A DNA stretch of 64,000 bases from Chryseobacterium sp. Bi04 (GTDB lineage: Bacteria > Bacteroidota > Bacteroidia > Flavobacteriales > Weeksellaceae): positions 248,001 through 312,000 of the forward strand of contig NZ_CAKKLP010000003.1 in the NCBI RefSeq assembly GCF_918698085.1, given 5' to 3'. Under the pieces are notes generated by a model. It had not been told where the DNA came from. It ran no database searches and saw nothing but the letters and a program-made list of their open reading frames with translations. Position 1 is the stretch's first letter; each line of letters begins with the position of its first letter. Of this stretch, positions 61,832 to 64,000 are shown piece after piece. A program made the position numbers and the translations under genes.

Positions 61832-62692
61832 TTAATTCAATACTTCATTGATCTTCGGATATTGTGAAATCTTTCTGAAAACGAATTTGTTGCTTTTCTG
61901 CAGTTTTTCAATAAACAGATCTAATTCGTTGATAGAATCAGTATCTCTAAGGTATTGATCGTGAGTGAGAAAAACAAGGTGTCTTGAAGTTTTTTCAAGA
62001 TCATTAAGGAAGATGCTGTCTACTTTTTTTAGCATGGCTTCATGGCTCCCTTTTAAAGTCATTTTTTGAGAAGGTCTCCATTCCAGGTCCCATCCGATAA
62101 CTTTATAGCCGGCATTTTTAAGCCCGTTTGCAGCTAGAGTAGAACTTTTAATATCAGTTACGTTAATATTGTTGAGTCTCCAGATATTCCTCCCGGGAGT
62201 TCTGGCAATTTTATCCTGAAGTTTAAGGCTATCCTTGGCGATATCGAAATCATGTACCACTGCCTGTGTATTCTTGTAAAAATCTGTGTATTTGTTGTGG
62301 GCATGGCTGAAGCTGTGATTGGCAAGCTCTACCAGAGGATTTTGCTTTAAAAGTTCAAAATCGTCCTTTTGCTTTTTACTTCCATAGGCATGTTTTCCTA
62401 CAAGAAAAGCTGTAGCACATACATTTCTTTTATTCAGGATTTTTAAGAGATTTTCTGTGCCCTGGTTCGGGCCGTCATCAAAGGTAAGGTAGATAATTCT
62501 TTTATCAGAATCTACATCTTCATCGTCTATTGTGGGGACTATTTCCGCGGTAGGATGTTCTTGTGAATTGAGCTTTTCATTCACATCATTCTTGAAGTTA
62601 CAGCTGTTCAATAAAAACGAAGTTGCACTCATCAATGCAAGCATCCCGAGAAAAGTCGTGTTTTTTGACTTTCCCGCAAAAATTTTTCTCAT
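61832..62692 (-). CDS. Polysaccharide deacetylase (NodB) family lipoprotein
   Basis: The product is 286 residues from ATG 62692, which starts a signal peptide with lipobox LLNSCN. The NodB motifs are LTFDDGPNQGTENLL (catalytic and metal Asp), NHSFSHAHN (two metal-binding His), ARTPGRNIWRL and FLTHDQYLRD near the end (His of motif 5). It should deacetylate peptidoglycan or another N-acetylated polysaccharide at the envelope. The longer upstream frame to 62737 lacks a good signal sequence. Confidence 0.88.
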   Translation of the reverse strand: MRKIFAGKSKNTTFLGMLALMSATSFLLNSCNFKNDVNEKLNSQEHPTAEIVPTIDDEDVDSDKRIIYLTFDDGPNQGTENLLKILNKRNVCATAFLVGKHAYGSKKQKDDFELLKQNPLVELANHSFSHAHNKYTDFYKNTQAVVHDFDIAKDSLKLQDKIARTPGRNIWRLNNINVTDIKSSTLAANGLKNAGYKVIGWDLEWRPSQKMTLKGSHEAMLKKVDSIFLNDLEKTSRHLVFLTHDQYLRDTDSINELDLFIEKLQKSNKFVFRKISQYPKINEVLN

Positions 62693-63002
62693 AAAGGTAA
62701 TGGAAATTAAATTGTTAAAAATCGTTAAAAATAACACTGAAAAGTTAACAAATTATATGCCATTATTCAAGGTGTTTTTTCTTTTTAAGGTTATTTTAAG
62801 AACTTTATTTTAAAGCATATTTCCATTAATCCATTGATTGTAAGTTTATGATTTTGTTTTATTTGTTTTTAAAATTTATAAATACGAAAACGATAGAGTT
62901 TCTCTATTTTCATTGAAGTTAAATAATTCTTCCTGTTATGGGGAATTATTTAACTTTAACAAATTGATATCGTTATACCGGTGAAAAAATTAAAAAGTAT
63001 TG
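62693..63002. other. 310-nt intergenic region containing a strong hairpin
   Basis: The deacetylase (minus) and DUF72 (minus) genes flank it. The only structure is an inverted repeat of 13 bp, AGTTAAATAATTC (62917-62929) and GAATTATTTAACT (62943-62955), with a 13-nt loop. It may terminate the DUF72 transcript or be a repeat. No coding frame or RNA gene was seen. Confidence 0.6.
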
Positions 63003-63728
63003 TTATAAAATCTCTTTTAAATACATTGCATTTTTAATAGCGGAAGTTCCCCAGGTATTGTTGAAGAATATAAAGGCTGTTTGTTTTGCCGTCTTAAGTC
63101 TGGCGGCAAGATGATCAAGAAAGTCATTGCTGTACTCAGACTTATAAAGAACAGGTTTTCCGTGTAATCTGTAATAGATTATTTCAGGATGATTAATGAT
63201 GACCTCTTCAGGAAGATTTCCGGGGAAGCTTACTCCTGAAAATACAATATTGATATTTTGTAAGAAATCAAATATTTCTTTCTGCCACCATGATTCGTGA
63301 CGAAACTCAATAACATTTAAGAAATTAAAATCAAGATTATTAACGATCAGGTCGAGATTTTCCGGGGTATTTTTAAAAGAAGGAGGAAACTGGTATAAAA
63401 AACCGGAAAGCTTATCCTTTAGGCTGTTTTGAATATGAGTACAGAAGTTGACAATATCCTCTTTTGATTCTGTAAGCCGTTTCTGATGGGTGATGGCTTT
63501 TGGTATCTTAATAAAGAACCTAAACAGATCAGGGGCGTCCTCATACCATTTTAAAAGAGTTTTAGCCGTTGGAATCCTATAAAATGTGGAGTTGATCTCT
63601 ACAGCATTAAAAGCCCCGGCATATAAAGAAAGAAAATCTTTACTTGGTGCATTTTCAGGATACAGCGACCCTTTCCAGTCGTTATTATAAAATCCTGAGC
63701 ATCCAATGTAAAGATTTTCTTTTTTCAT
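63003..63728 (-). CDS. DUF72 family protein
   Basis: The 241-residue protein begins YIGCSGFYNNDWKGSLYPENA and continues AVEINSTFYRIP, the typical DUF72 (YecE-like) TIM-barrel opening. LDFNFLNVIEFRHESWW and ITYYRLHGKP-like (IIYYRLHGKP) segments follow. Its function is unknown. It starts four bases after the P-type ATPase stop codon on the same strand, so the two are probably translationally coupled. Confidence 0.92.
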   Translation of the reverse strand: MKKENLYIGCSGFYNNDWKGSLYPENAPSKDFLSLYAGAFNAVEINSTFYRIPTAKTLLKWYEDAPDLFRFFIKIPKAITHQKRLTESKEDIVNFCTHIQNSLKDKLSGFLYQFPPSFKNTPENLDLIVNNLDFNFLNVIEFRHESWWQKEIFDFLQNINIVFSGVSFPGNLPEEVIINHPEIIYYRLHGKPVLYKSEYSNDFLDHLAARLKTAKQTAFIFFNNTWGTSAIKNAMYLKEIL

Positions 63729-63732
63729 GATA

Positions 63733-64000
63733 TTATTTTATATCCAGATCTACGGAGTTTAGCCTCAATGAATTCAGAATCACAGATAAGGAACTGATGC
63801 TCATGGCCGCAGCTGCAATCATAGGTGATAACAGAATTCCAAAGAATGGATACAATAATCCTGCCGCTACCGGAACTCCCAATACATTATAGATAAATGC
63901 AAAGAATAAATTTTCTTTAATGTTTTTAAGGAGCTTTTCGCTTAGCAGCTTAGCTTTTGCTACGCCCAGGATGTCTCCTTTGAGCAGTGTAATTTCTGCA
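63733..64000 (-). CDS. C-terminal end of a heavy-metal (copper) P-type ATPase, cut by the window edge
   Basis: Minus-strand translation of the last 268 bases gives [20 protein letters not shown], then [42 protein letters not shown] and [10 protein letters not shown], followed by a stop at 63735-63733. The N-x6-YN-x4-P and MSxSS motifs of the last two helices are the P1B-1 copper ATPase (CopA) signature. Only about 89 residues are present; the gene continues beyond the window. It probably heads an operon with DUF72. Confidence 0.88.
   Translation of the reverse strand, partial: AEITLLKGDILGVAKAKLLSEKLLKNIKENLFFAFIYNVLGVPVAAGLLYPFFGILLSPMIAAAAMSISSLSVILNSLRLNSVDLDIK

Overview
The window is a contiguous chromosomal stretch of a low-GC Bacteroidota bacterium, most likely Chryseobacterium or a close relative (Weeksellaceae, Flavobacteriia). 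The reasons are Bacteroidota-type promoters (TTG, about 20 nt, TAnnTTTG) ahead of many genes, a type IX secretion C-terminal sorting domain, a GLPGLI-family protein, DUF2807 and DUF2931 lipoproteins, an atpDC pair split from the rest of the ATP synthase genes, and a pair of genes matching capA/capB of sulfonolipid synthesis. No rRNA, tRNA, transposase, integrase or CRISPR array was seen.

Layout. 0-4.5 kb: an accessory island with a DUF2235 (Tle1-type) alpha/beta hydrolase between lipoprotein genes, resembling a type VI effector/immunity neighbourhood. 4.5-20.9 kb: lipoproteins and housekeeping genes (phosphohexomutase, aminotransferase, kdsB, glutathione peroxidase, ribF, atpDC), interrupted by two four-helix-bundle (S23/IVP-type) genes bracketed by inverted low-complexity repeats and by a frameshifted PAP2 phosphatase. 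20.9-22 kb: a non-coding tandem array of five palindromic repeats. 22-28.6 kb (minus strand): a B12-binding radical SAM protein, a membrane protein, a DMT exporter and the capB-capA pair. 28.8-34.5 kb: two GT-C type membrane glycosyltransferases and DUF1697. 34.7-44.5 kb: nucleoside phosphorylase, a di-haem peroxidase, a PDZ beta-helix protein, a PhoX phosphatase exported by T9SS, a leucine-rich-repeat protein and a SUI1 factor. 44.7-64 kb: core genes (gpmI, acyl-ACP desaturase, map, era), Crp/Fnr regulators, gdx, a prolyl oligopeptidase, MATE, a sigma-54 type response regulator without an HTH, YggS, a NodB deacetylase, DUF72 and the C-terminus of a copper P-type ATPase.

Themes. Much of the gene content concerns the envelope: Kdo activation, sulfonolipid head-group and backbone synthesis, fatty-acid desaturation, polyisoprenol-linked glycosylation and many lipoproteins. 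The most unusual structure is in the repeats. Five sites carry 7-10-mer low-complexity repeats. Two of them bracket intact or broken four-helix-bundle genes, with start and stop codons at or inside the repeat edges. I regard this as the best candidate for an undescribed small mobile or cassette-like element. All assignments come from reading the sequence; no database search was run.
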